The notes under the pieces are model-generated. The model saw only the letters and a list, made by a program, of their open reading frames with translations, was not told the DNA's origin and did no database searches. The position numbers and the translations under genes are program-made. Shown here one piece after another: positions 47,216 through 55,170 of a DNA stretch of 64,000 nucleotides. The stretch lies in assembly GCF_023015625.1 (NCBI RefSeq), contig NZ_JALKAH010000003.1:248001-312000 (forward strand), given 5' to 3'. The stretch's first letter is position 1, and each line of letters opens with the position of its first letter. The DNA is from Yoonia sp. F2084L. Lineage in GTDB: Bacteria > Pseudomonadota > Alphaproteobacteria > Rhodobacterales > Rhodobacteraceae.

Positions 47216-47782
47216 ATGAATTATTTGGCGAAGACACTTGCTCTCCCGCTTATCACCCTTATCCCGACGGTCGGTTTAGCAGATTGGAATGGACCTTATG
47301 TCGGTGGCGCTGTCGGCACGGTCAACGCAGAGGCCGACTTTGAACTGGCTACCACGCCATCCACGACGTTTGATTTCGATGACTCTTTGGGTTTTGGCGC
47401 TTTCGCTGGTATGTTGATTCAAAGTGGTGATCTCGTTTACGGCGGCGAAGTTGCATTAACCGTCGCGCCGAACGCCGAAATTAGTGACGGTGAAGAACTG
47501 ACACCATTTACCGATATCAAAGGCCGCGTGGGTTATAGTTTTGGTGACATACTTGCTTATGGTGTCGCTGGTATCACATTTGCAAACTACGATGAGAATG
47601 GCGAAGATTTTGACGGCACGGGCTTCAATTTTGGCGCTGGCGTTGACTACATGATCAACGACCAGATCTTTGTTGGTGCAGAGTATCTGGCACGCCGGAC
47701 ATCAGGCGATTACCCTAACGATGATGCCGAGTTCGATCTGGATATTGATACGTTGTCTATCCGGGCCGGCTTTAACTTCTAA
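47216..47782 (+). CDS. Outer-membrane beta-barrel protein (opacity/Omp25-like)
   Basis: A 188-residue protein with signal peptide (LALPLITLIPTVGLA) and an eight-stranded barrel pattern: alternating hydrophobic strands such as GPYVGGAVGTV, VGYSFGDILAYGVAGI and DTLSIRAGFNF at the end, with the last residue Phe as in many outer-membrane proteins. Its length and acidic loops match the Omp25/OpaCity family. The start is the ATG at 47216 (GGAG precedes). It has a strong terminator of its own. Confidence 0.85.
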   Translation: MNYLAKTLALPLITLIPTVGLADWNGPYVGGAVGTVNAEADFELATTPSTTFDFDDSLGFGAFAGMLIQSGDLVYGGEVALTVAPNAEISDGEELTPFTDIKGRVGYSFGDILAYGVAGITFANYDENGEDFDGTGFNFGAGVDYMINDQIFVGAEYLARRTSGDYPNDDAEFDLDIDTLSIRAGFNF

Positions 47783-47804
47783 GGCCTTCGCGAACGGAAA
47801 ATTT

Positions 47805-47839
47805 GGGATGCCGCGCAATTCTGCGCGGCGTCCCTTTTT
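47805..47839 (+). terminator. Intrinsic terminator of the outer-membrane protein gene
   Basis: Arms GGGATGCCGCGC and GCGCGGCGTCCC (12 pairs, one G-T) with a six-base loop are followed by TTTTT. Its T-run touches the stop of the convergent PBP gene. Confidence 0.92.
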
Positions 47840-49994
47840 AGTTGCCGTCCGAGATGATGGCATCCAGCAGATCCAAGATATCCCCGTCCGCAACCTCGCC
47901 CCCCCGGCTTTCCAACACACCTGCAAATGCAGGCCGCTGTGGGATCGTCATCGGCAGCGCTGTAGGCTGTTTGCCCTCAAGCACCCGCACCATCGTCTCG
48001 CGCCAGATCGTTGCGGGTAGCCCGCCGCCTGTGACACCGCTCAGGCGCGAGTTGTCATCATACCCCATCCACACGCCGGTCACATAGTCCCCTGTAAAGC
48101 CAATAAACCACGCGTCGCGTGACCCTTGGGTCGTTCCGGTTTTGCCTGCGATGGGCCAGCCATTGATGCGCGCGCGTTGGCCTGTGCCTTCATCGACAAC
48201 CTTGGTCATCATCCACGTCAACTGACGCGCGGCCTCTTCGCGTATGATGCGTTCGCCGATGCCGACACCCGTTGCATCCATCAAGGGGGTGTTGTCGCCC
48301 ATAAACCGCAGATCGGTCAGGCCATAGGGTGTCACTTGTGATCCGCCATTCAGGATACCCGCGAAGGCGCCCGTCATATCAAGCAGTGTGCTTTCCGAAA
48401 CACCCAGCGCCAGCGCAGGGCCAGCGGCCAGATCGCCCTGAAGGCCAAAACCGTTCGCCACATCACTGACCAGCCCGCGACCCACTTCCTCTGACACAAG
48501 GATCGCCGGGATGTTGCGGCTGGTGGCCAGCGCATCGACCATAGCGATTGGACCCACGAATTCGCGGTCATAGTTTTCCGGGCACCATGATGCCGAGCCG
48601 CGCCGTTCCCAGCAAGTCGGCGCATCTTCGATCATGTCATAAGGTGACATGCCCAGATCGAGGGCGGCGGCATAGATGAAGGGTTTGAACGCCGACCCTG
48701 TCTGGCGCAGCGCCTGTGTGGCCCGGTTGAACGCGCCTGTGGCGGTAATGTTGCGCCCGCCGACCATGGCGCGCACAGCGCCATCGGCAGACATCACCAC
48801 GATCGCGGCTTGCGCTTCGGACCCTTCGCGCACGTCTCTTTCAAAGACTTCGATCAGCGCCTCTTCTGCGGCGGCCTGAATACGCTGGTCCAGCGTCGTC
48901 CGGATCAGCACATCTTCGGTAGTATCACGGGTAAAGAACTCGGGACCGCTGGACATCACCCAATCGGCAAAGAATCCGCCAGAGTTGGCGCGCGCTGCGT
49001 CAGACAAGGTGGCAGGGTTCAATCGCGCGTCACGGGCTTGGGCCTCGCTGATATAGTCTTGGTCTTCCATCAACCCGATGACGATCGACGCGCGGTCCTG
49101 GGCGCGTTGCAGGTTGCGGGTGGGCGCATTGGCGGAGGGGGCGGTCAGCAGACCTGCCAGCATTGCAGCTTGGGCCGGGCTCACTTCAGCGGCCGAAATG
49201 CCGAAATAACGTTGGGCCGCGGCCTCAAACCCCCGGCTACCCGCACCAAGATAGGCGCGGTTCAGGTAGATGGTGAGGATTTCCTCTTTGGTATAGGCGA
49301 TTTCCATCCCGATGGCATAGACAGCTTCTCGCGCTTTGCGCCAAAGCGATCCTTGCCGACAATCATTTTCATAATCCCGTTCGCTGTCCCATTTGTTGGG
49401 GTCAAATGGTACGCCCAGACACAGCAGCTTTGCCGTTTGTTGGGTCAGCGTCGATCCGCCGTTTCCGGATAATGGCCCGCGACCAGCACGCAGATTGATG
49501 CGCACGGCAGAGGCAATACCACGCGGAGAGATGCCGAAATGACGATAGAATCGCTTATCCTCGGTTGCGACCACGGCGTTGTGCAGATGCGGGGACACGG
49601 TGTCGGTGGTGACCATTCCGCCAAATTGATCGCCGCGCCAGGCAAATACCTCGCCTTGCAGGTCGGTCAGGGTCACAGACCCCCGCGTGCGACCGTCAAT
49701 CAGATCAGCCATCGCGGGCATTTGGGCTGCGAAGTAGAAAGAGAACCCGCCGATGATCAACGCAGCGATCAGGCCGATCCGCCATGTAAAGGCCCAGAAC
49801 AGGCGAAAAACCCAGCGAAACGACGCTAGAATCCAGCCCAAAGGCCCGCTGGGTGCCGCCCGCTTTGGCGACGCCTTACGCCGTGCCGCCGGTTTGGCGG
49901 TTTTCTTTGTGGGAGCGGCCTTTTTCTTGGCTGCTGGTTTTTTCGCATAGCGCTTGTCAGCCACCAAAGGGGGCTTTTTGCCGTTTCCGCTCAT
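47838..49994 (-). CDS. Class A penicillin-binding protein (transglycosylase/transpeptidase)
   Basis: A 718-residue bifunctional enzyme that polymerises glycan strands and cross-links peptides. It has a membrane helix at about 65-85, a GT51 domain (VATEDKRFYRHFGISPRG) and a transpeptidase with SxxK as TGSAFKPF, SxN in TSRNIPA and KTG as AGKTGTTQ. The N-terminal 48 residues before the helix form an unusual Lys/Ala/Pro-rich tail. The ATG at 49994 was chosen; the frame open upstream is not conserved. It is a stand-alone gene. Confidence 0.93.
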   Translation of the reverse strand: MSGNGKKPPLVADKRYAKKPAAKKKAAPTKKTAKPAARRKASPKRAAPSGPLGWILASFRWVFRLFWAFTWRIGLIAALIIGGFSFYFAAQMPAMADLIDGRTRGSVTLTDLQGEVFAWRGDQFGGMVTTDTVSPHLHNAVVATEDKRFYRHFGISPRGIASAVRINLRAGRGPLSGNGGSTLTQQTAKLLCLGVPFDPNKWDSERDYENDCRQGSLWRKAREAVYAIGMEIAYTKEEILTIYLNRAYLGAGSRGFEAAAQRYFGISAAEVSPAQAAMLAGLLTAPSANAPTRNLQRAQDRASIVIGLMEDQDYISEAQARDARLNPATLSDAARANSGGFFADWVMSSGPEFFTRDTTEDVLIRTTLDQRIQAAAEEALIEVFERDVREGSEAQAAIVVMSADGAVRAMVGGRNITATGAFNRATQALRQTGSAFKPFIYAAALDLGMSPYDMIEDAPTCWERRGSASWCPENYDREFVGPIAMVDALATSRNIPAILVSEEVGRGLVSDVANGFGLQGDLAAGPALALGVSESTLLDMTGAFAGILNGGSQVTPYGLTDLRFMGDNTPLMDATGVGIGERIIREEAARQLTWMMTKVVDEGTGQRARINGWPIAGKTGTTQGSRDAWFIGFTGDYVTGVWMGYDDNSRLSGVTGGGLPATIWRETMVRVLEGKQPTALPMTIPQRPAFAGVLESRGGEVADGDILDLLDAIISDGN

Positions 49995-50122
49995 GATCCG
50001 CTCGATTGACTGTTTCGTCTGATTTTCGACGACTATAGCGGGTCCTTTCACAAATGTAGAGCCGCGATGAGTCGCCGATGCCGCCTTTTTGCGTTGCACA
50101 ATAATTAGGCGAAGGTATCAAT

Positions 50123-50143
50123 TTGTGCAAAAATTGTGCAAAA
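50123..50143 (+). promoter_or_regulatory. Direct repeat TTGTGCAAAA upstream of glnK
   Basis: Two exact copies of TTGTGCAAAA lie 11 bases apart, one helical turn, at about 129-149 bases before the glnK start. An inverted copy (TTGCACAA) lies nearby at 50094-50101. This is a plausible nitrogen-regulator binding region (NtrC type); that is inference. Confidence 0.45.
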
Positions 50144-50271
50144 GGACTCATTAACCACCGTCTTCGCACCTGCAGCAATCTTGCCGTTTTGCCCTGCACG
50201 CGCTCTTTGTCTGCGTGCAAGCAGGCGCTGCCGAAACGAGGGCCTGCACGAGAATTTGCAAGGGGAAGAAC

Positions 50272-50610
50272 GTGAAACTCATCATTGCAACAATTAAACC
50301 GTTCAAGCTGGAGGAGGTCCGCGAAGCGCTGACCGCCGTTGGCGTGCGCGGTATGATGGTGTCTGAAATCAAAGGTTTTGGCTCGCAATCTGGTCATACC
50401 GAGATTTATCGCGGTGCCGAATATGCCGTGAATTTTGTACCAAAGGTCAAGCTGGAGATCGTGGTGCAGGACAGCATGGCCGAACAGGTCGTGACCACCA
50501 TCGCAACCACCGCCAAGACCGAGAAAATCGGCGACGGCAAGATTTTCGTTCTCGACGTTGAAAGTGCGCTGCGCGTGCGAACCGGCGAGACCAATGATGA
50601 CGCGCTTTGA
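50272..50610 (+). CDS. glnK: Nitrogen regulatory PII protein
   Basis: A 112-residue PII signal protein that reads glutamine and 2-oxoglutarate levels and gates AmtB. The T-loop holds the uridylylation tyrosine Tyr51 in GHTEIYRGAEYAVNFVPK. The B-loop TEKIGDGKIFV is standard. It starts at a GTG at 50272, after AAGGGGAAG, because the conserved MKLIIATIKPFKLEEVREAL begins there. It is followed by amtB after 22 bases, which identifies it as GlnK-type rather than the glnB next to glnA. Confidence 0.95.
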   Translation: MKLIIATIKPFKLEEVREALTAVGVRGMMVSEIKGFGSQSGHTEIYRGAEYAVNFVPKVKLEIVVQDSMAEQVVTTIATTAKTEKIGDGKIFVLDVESALRVRTGETNDDAL

Positions 50611-50632
50611 TCGCGGAACGAGGGACAGATTT

Positions 50633-51979
50633 ATGAAACTGACTAAGTATCTATCGGTTGGGGCCGCGTTGACGCTGCTGCCAACTTTCGCGCTGGCACA
50701 GGATGCAGCGCCGAGCTTTGACGAGATCGGCCCGTATCTGATGACCACATTGCTGTTCTTGATCGGCGGCTTTCTTGTGTTCTGGATGGCGGCAGGTTTT
50801 GCCATGCTGGAGGCAGGGCTTGTGCGTTCCAAGAACGTCACAACGCAGCTGACCAAGAACATCGCGCTCTATTCACTGTCCGCCATCATGTATTGGCTGG
50901 TGGGCTTTAACCTGATGTATCCGGGCGACGCGTGGATTATCCCAGGTTGGTTTGGTACTTTCGCACCAACATCGCTGGAACCCGTCGGTTTGGCAGCTGC
51001 TGAGGCGTCGCTTGACTATGCCTCTGTTGCATCAGACTTCTTCTTCCAGTTGATGTTCTGTGCAACGACAGCCTCGATCGTGTCTGGTACGCTGGCTGAA
51101 CGTATCAAGCTCTGGCCCTTCCTGATCTTCGTCGTCATTTTGACAGGTCTGATCTACCCAATTGGTGCCTCATGGCAGTGGGGCGGCGGCTGGTTGTCCA
51201 CTCTCGGTTGCGTTGAAGGTTCCGATGATCCCTGTGGCTTCTACGACTTCGCTGGTTCAACTGTTGTGCATGCCGCTGGTGGCTTTGCAGCCCTTGCAGG
51301 TGCGATCATCCTTGGTGCCCGTATCGGCAAGTACAAAGATGGTCGTGTGATCCCAATGCCCGGTTCAAATCTCGCGCTTGCCACACTGGGTACATTCATC
51401 CTGTGGCTGGGTTGGTTTGGCTTTAACGGTGGTTCGCAGCTGGCTGCGGGCACTGTGGGCGACATCACGGACGTGGGTCGTATCTTTGCCAACACCAACA
51501 TGGCAGCGGCCGCCGGTGCGGTTGCAGCGCTGATCGCGACTAACGTGATCTACAAAAAGCCTGACCTGACGATGGTTCTGAACGGCGCGCTTGCTGGCCT
51601 GGTGTCAATCACGGCCAGCCCGCTTGAGCCCACCTTGTTTGGTGCGCTGTGGATCGGTGCTGTCGGTGGTATCATCGTGGTCTTCGCGGTGCCTTTCTTT
51701 GACAAGCTCAAGATCGACGACGTAGTCGGCGCGATTTCGGTGCACATGGTTGCTGGTTTCTGGGGCACGATGATTGTGCCGGTTTACGCCGACGCAAGCT
51801 TTGTGACGCAGTTCATCGGCTTTGTCGCCATCGGTGGCTTCACCTTCGTGGTCAGTCTTGTGGCATGGACAATCCTGAAGGGTGTCGTGGGCATTCGGGT
51901 GTCTGAGCAGTCCGAGATTGATGGTCTGGACGTGTCAGAGCTGGGTATGGAAGCCTATCCTGAGTTCGCAAAAGGCTGA
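50633..51979 (+). CDS. amtB: Ammonium transporter
   Basis: AmtB is a trimeric channel for ammonium in the inner membrane. It is 448 residues long with a cleavable-looking N terminus (LSVGAALTLLPTFALAQ) and 11 membrane helices. It has AMLEAGLVRSKN, DFAGSTVVHAAGG (first pore His) and SVHMVAGFWGT (second pore His), both needed for conduction. It forms an operon with glnK, whose product blocks the channel when nitrogen is plentiful. A strong terminator follows. Confidence 0.96.
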   Translation: MKLTKYLSVGAALTLLPTFALAQDAAPSFDEIGPYLMTTLLFLIGGFLVFWMAAGFAMLEAGLVRSKNVTTQLTKNIALYSLSAIMYWLVGFNLMYPGDAWIIPGWFGTFAPTSLEPVGLAAAEASLDYASVASDFFFQLMFCATTASIVSGTLAERIKLWPFLIFVVILTGLIYPIGASWQWGGGWLSTLGCVEGSDDPCGFYDFAGSTVVHAAGGFAALAGAIILGARIGKYKDGRVIPMPGSNLALATLGTFILWLGWFGFNGGSQLAAGTVGDITDVGRIFANTNMAAAAGAVAALIATNVIYKKPDLTMVLNGALAGLVSITASPLEPTLFGALWIGAVGGIIVVFAVPFFDKLKIDDVVGAISVHMVAGFWGTMIVPVYADASFVTQFIGFVAIGGFTFVVSLVAWTILKGVVGIRVSEQSEIDGLDVSELGMEAYPEFAKG

Positions 51980-52005
51980 TACCCTTCTTGTCAGCATTTT
52001 CTATG

Positions 52006-52032
52006 GCCCGGGCGTTCGCGCCCGGGCTTTTT
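52006..52032 (+). terminator. Intrinsic terminator of glnK-amtB
   Basis: Arms GCCCGGGCG and CGCCCGGGC (nine perfect pairs) enclose the stable loop TTCG and are followed by TTTTT. It ends the transcript 27 bases past the amtB stop. Confidence 0.95.
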
Positions 52033-52038
52033 GTTGGG

Positions 52039-52064
52039 GTAAGGTGGATCATGATCCACCTTAC
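52039..52064. repeat. Perfect 26-base palindrome
   Basis: GTAAGGTGGATCA and TGATCCACCTTAC are exact complements with no spacer. It lies seven bases beyond the amtB terminator and about 150 bases before the DgcN gene. It may be a dispersed palindromic element, an operator, or a second terminator. Confidence 0.7.
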
Positions 52065-52216
52065 TGCATTTCACGGTCATTCCTTCGATAAATTGCCGAA
52101 TTGGTGCAAGGACCTGTCGTCTTATCAGGGTAAGTAGACCTTTTCTGCGATGAAATTGCACAAGATTGCTGAATATCTTCACTTGAAAGCGAATCCCTGT
52201 GACCCGGAGCCCTGTG

Positions 52217-53218
52217 ATGATCCAGACCCCCTATCTTTTGTTCCTCGGCGATGCCCCCGACCAACTTGCGGCCAAGGTGGCCCAAGGGATCAAAGACTGG
52301 CGTCCTGAAAACGCCGTTGGCCAATACCGGATGCCCGGTTGCGGCGCGGATTTAGGCATTGGCGACATGACGCTGGAAGAGGCCCGCGCTGCCGGTGCCC
52401 AAACCCTTGTGATTGGGGTGGCAAACCGGGGCGGCTATATCTCTAAGGCTTGGAAAGAGGTGTTGGTGAAGGCCTTGCAGATGGGCTTTGACATTGCCTC
52501 TGGCTTGCACAACCTGTTGCGGGATGAAGACGAACTGGTCGCGGCGGCGCGAGTCAATGGCCGCACGTTGTTTGATGTGCGTATCCCTTCAGTGGCCTAT
52601 CCTATTGCCAACGGCAAAAAGCGAACCGGCAAACGGTGCCTTGCCATCGGTACCGATTGTTCGGTGGGCAAGATGTATACCGGTCTTGCAATGGATGCCG
52701 AAATGCAAAAACGCGGCATGAAATCGACCTTCCGCCCTACCGGGCAGACTGGCATTCTGATCACCGGTGGCGGCGTGCCTTTGGATGCGGTGATTGCCGA
52801 CTTCATGGCCGGTGCCGTTGAATATCTGACCCCCGACAATGACGCCGATCACTGGGATCATATCGAAGGGCAGGGCAGCTTGTTCCATGTCTCTTACTCT
52901 GGCGTGACCATGGCGTTGATCCATGGCGGCCAGCCCGATGCCATGATCCTATGCCATGAGCCCACCCGCACACATATGCGTGGTTTGCCGGACTATGATT
53001 TGCCCAGCCTTGAGACATTGCGCGACACTGCGTTGCCCATTGCGCGGGTGGCGAACCCGGATTGTAAGATCACCGGCATTTCGGTGAACACGCAGCATTT
53101 GTCCGAGGAAGATGCCCTTGCCTATATGGCTGAGGTGGAAGATCGGATGGGTTTGCCAACCGTTGATACCTTCCGTCAGGGGGCGGCACGTCTGGTTGAT
53201 GCGTTGGACGCGATCTAG
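52217..53218 (+). CDS. dgcN: D-glutamate N-acetyltransferase DgcN (DUF1611)
   Basis: A 333-residue DUF1611-family protein with a P-loop-like stretch (IGTDCSVGKMYTGLAMDAE) and FRPTGQTGILITGGGVPLDAV. As I recall, marine bacteria were shown to use DgcN to acetylate D-glutamate, after which DgcA racemises N-acetyl-D-glutamate; the gene order here matches that pair. The ATG at 52217 is eight bases after GGAG; earlier GTG codons are possible. No other acetyltransferase motif is seen, so the reaction rests on the family name and neighbours. Confidence 0.82.
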   Translation: MIQTPYLLFLGDAPDQLAAKVAQGIKDWRPENAVGQYRMPGCGADLGIGDMTLEEARAAGAQTLVIGVANRGGYISKAWKEVLVKALQMGFDIASGLHNLLRDEDELVAAARVNGRTLFDVRIPSVAYPIANGKKRTGKRCLAIGTDCSVGKMYTGLAMDAEMQKRGMKSTFRPTGQTGILITGGGVPLDAVIADFMAGAVEYLTPDNDADHWDHIEGQGSLFHVSYSGVTMALIHGGQPDAMILCHEPTRTHMRGLPDYDLPSLETLRDTALPIARVANPDCKITGISVNTQHLSEEDALAYMAEVEDRMGLPTVDTFRQGAARLVDALDAI

Positions 53219-53260
53219 GCCATGGGTCTTCCTGCGGGTGTCGGAGAATTGACTTTCAAG

Positions 53261-53280
53261 CCTCCGGCGGAGGTATTTTT
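53261..53280 (+). terminator. Terminator-like hairpin between dgcN and dgcA
   Basis: CCTCC and GGAGG flank GGC and are followed by TATTTTTG. This short stem-loop with a T-run looks like an attenuating terminator; similar sequences are common between genes in Roseobacter-group genomes. It would lower expression of dgcA and dat relative to dgcN. Confidence 0.55.
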
Positions 53281-53300
53281 GAACATGAGAAGAGGGTTTG

Positions 53301-54260
53301 ATGCAGATTTCTGTTGCGCGTGATGTTTTTCAACTGGCGCAGGTCTTTACCATCAGCCGCGGGTCCCGGACGCAGGCAGAAGTGTTGACTGCGACAGTTG
53401 AGGGTGGCGGCTTTCGCGGGAAAGGCGAATGTGTGCCCTACGCCCGCTATGGCGAAACGCTGGACAGCGTTGCAGCACAGATTGAAGGGTTCCGCGGTGG
53501 GTGGCCTGATCTGCCCGATGCGCTGCCCGCAGGTGCGGCGCGGAATGCACTGGATTGCGCCTATTGGGATCATGCCGCCAAGAAAGCCGGCAAACGCGTG
53601 TGGGATTTGCTGGGCCTGCCCAAGCCCGCGCCTGAAATCACCGCCTATACCTTGTCGCTGGACACACCCGATGCGATGCAACAGCGGGCCGCGCAGAACG
53701 CCGCGCGCCCTTTGCTGAAAGTCAAACTGGGCACCCCGGATGACATGGCCCGGCTAGAGGCCGTCCGCCGTGGTGCGCCTGATGTGCCGATTATTGTGGA
53801 TGCCAACGAAGGTTGGACCGCTGAGGTCTATGCCGATCTGGCCTCCCATCTGATCCGCCTTGGCGTACAGATGGTCGAACAACCCTTGCCTGCTGGTCAG
53901 GACGATATGTTGGCCGAAATCGCACGCCCCCTGCCAGTCTGCGCAGATGAAAGCTGCCATGATCGGGCCAGCTTGCCTGCCCTGAAAGGCAAATACGACA
54001 TGGTGAACATCAAGCTCGATAAAGCAGGAGGGCTGACCGAGGCGCTGGCACTCAAGCGGCAAGCCCGCGCTGAAGGATATGGCATCATGGTAGGCTGCAT
54101 GGTCGGATCATCGCTTGCGATGGCACCTGCCACCATTCTGGCGCAGGGTGTGGCGTTCACGGACCTTGACGGGCCGCTGTTATTGGCCGAAGACCGACAT
54201 CAACCTTTGAAATTTGATGACCAAGGCGTGCACCCGCCCGCCGCAGCACTTTGGGGATGA
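53301..54260 (+). CDS. dgcA: N-acetyl-D-glutamate racemase DgcA (enolase superfamily)
   Basis: A 319-residue enolase-superfamily racemase of the dipeptide-epimerase type. The catalytic lysine lies in LKVKLG, the metal ligands in IIVDANEGW, MVEQPL and VCADES, and the second lysine in VNIKLDKAGG. It should interconvert N-acetyl-D- and N-acetyl-L-glutamate by context with dgcN; a plain L-Ala-D/L-Glu epimerase is the alternative. The ATG at 53301 follows AGAGGG; dat starts by ATGA overlap with its stop. Confidence 0.85.
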   Translation: MQISVARDVFQLAQVFTISRGSRTQAEVLTATVEGGGFRGKGECVPYARYGETLDSVAAQIEGFRGGWPDLPDALPAGAARNALDCAYWDHAAKKAGKRVWDLLGLPKPAPEITAYTLSLDTPDAMQQRAAQNAARPLLKVKLGTPDDMARLEAVRRGAPDVPIIVDANEGWTAEVYADLASHLIRLGVQMVEQPLPAGQDDMLAEIARPLPVCADESCHDRASLPALKGKYDMVNIKLDKAGGLTEALALKRQARAEGYGIMVGCMVGSSLAMAPATILAQGVAFTDLDGPLLLAEDRHQPLKFDDQGVHPPAAALWG

Positions 54261-55123
54261 CCATGCGCACAGTCTATGTCAACGGCGAGTACCTGCCCGA
54301 AAATGAAGCCAAAGTGTCGATCTTTGATCGCGGGTTTCTGATGGCGGATGGTGTGTATGAAGTGACCTCTGTGCTCGACGGCAAGCTGATCGACTTTGCA
54401 GGGCATGCCAAGCGGTTGGAGCGGTCCTTGAGTGAGCTGGACATGCCGCACCCTGAGGTGCTGCCTGATCTGCTGGAAGTGCACCGCGAATTGGTCCGCC
54501 TGAACGGTATCGAGGAAGGGATGATCTATCTACAGATCACCCGTGGCGCGCCGGACGACCGCGATTTTGTCTTTCCTGATCCAGAGACGACGACCCCGAC
54601 CGTCGTGCTGTTCACCCAAAACAAACCCGGCCTTGCCAACAGCCCTGCTGCGCAAAAGGGGATCAAAGTGATCTCTATCGAAGACCAGCGCTGGGCGCGG
54701 CGCGACATCAAAACGGTACAGCTATTGTTCCCCTCAATGGGCAAGATGATGGCCAAAGCCGCAGGCGTCGATGACGCATGGATGGTCGAAGATGGGGCAG
54801 TGACCGAGGGCACGTCCAACAACGCCTACATCATCAAAGGTAACACGATCATCACCCGGCATCTGGGCAACGAGATTTTGCACGGCATCACCCGCGCAGC
54901 CGTTTTGCGCTTTGCCAAAGAGGCGCAGATGCAGGTCGAAGAACGCAGCTTTACCATTGCAGAAGCACAAAAGGCGGATGAGGCGTTCATCACGTCAGCC
55001 AGCACATTCGTGATGCCGGTGGTTGAGGTGGATGGGGTGGCTGTTGGTACCGGCACTCCCGGTCCTGTGGCGGCGCGGCTGCGCGAGATTTATCTGGATG
55101 AAAGTCGCAAGGCGGCTGTGTAG
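54257..55123 (+). CDS. dat: D-amino-acid aminotransferase
   Basis: A 288-residue PLP-dependent fold-type IV transaminase. The PLP lysine is in RRDIKTVQLL; EDGAVTEGTSNNAYI binds the phosphate and CDI-like strands complete the barrel. It would interconvert D-amino acids and 2-oxo acids, and can feed D-glutamate to the dgcN-dgcA route from D-alanine or D-aspartate. It is coupled to dgcA by ATGA; the ATG at 54263 is a second candidate start. Confidence 0.9.
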   Translation: MTMRTVYVNGEYLPENEAKVSIFDRGFLMADGVYEVTSVLDGKLIDFAGHAKRLERSLSELDMPHPEVLPDLLEVHRELVRLNGIEEGMIYLQITRGAPDDRDFVFPDPETTTPTVVLFTQNKPGLANSPAAQKGIKVISIEDQRWARRDIKTVQLLFPSMGKMMAKAAGVDDAWMVEDGAVTEGTSNNAYIIKGNTIITRHLGNEILHGITRAAVLRFAKEAQMQVEERSFTIAEAQKADEAFITSASTFVMPVVEVDGVAVGTGTPGPVAARLREIYLDESRKAAV

Positions 55124-55148
55124 TACGCGGTTCTCCCCGCCATGTTGG

Positions 55149-55170
55149 AAGTCGGGGCAGGCCCCGACTT
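55149..55170. repeat. Inverted repeat between dat and the nucleotidyltransferase
   Basis: AAGTCGGGGC and GCCCCGACTT flank AG. It lies between two convergent genes and probably stops both transcripts. Confidence 0.6.

Noticed and set aside
52158..52175. Sigma-54-like promoter upstream of dgcN
   Set aside because: TTGCAC and TTGC are present but four, not five, bases apart and the GG of the -24 element is missing.
53220..53300. Separate small gene between dgcN and dgcA
   Set aside because: The gap contains only a short hairpin and the ribosome binding site; no open frame of useful length.
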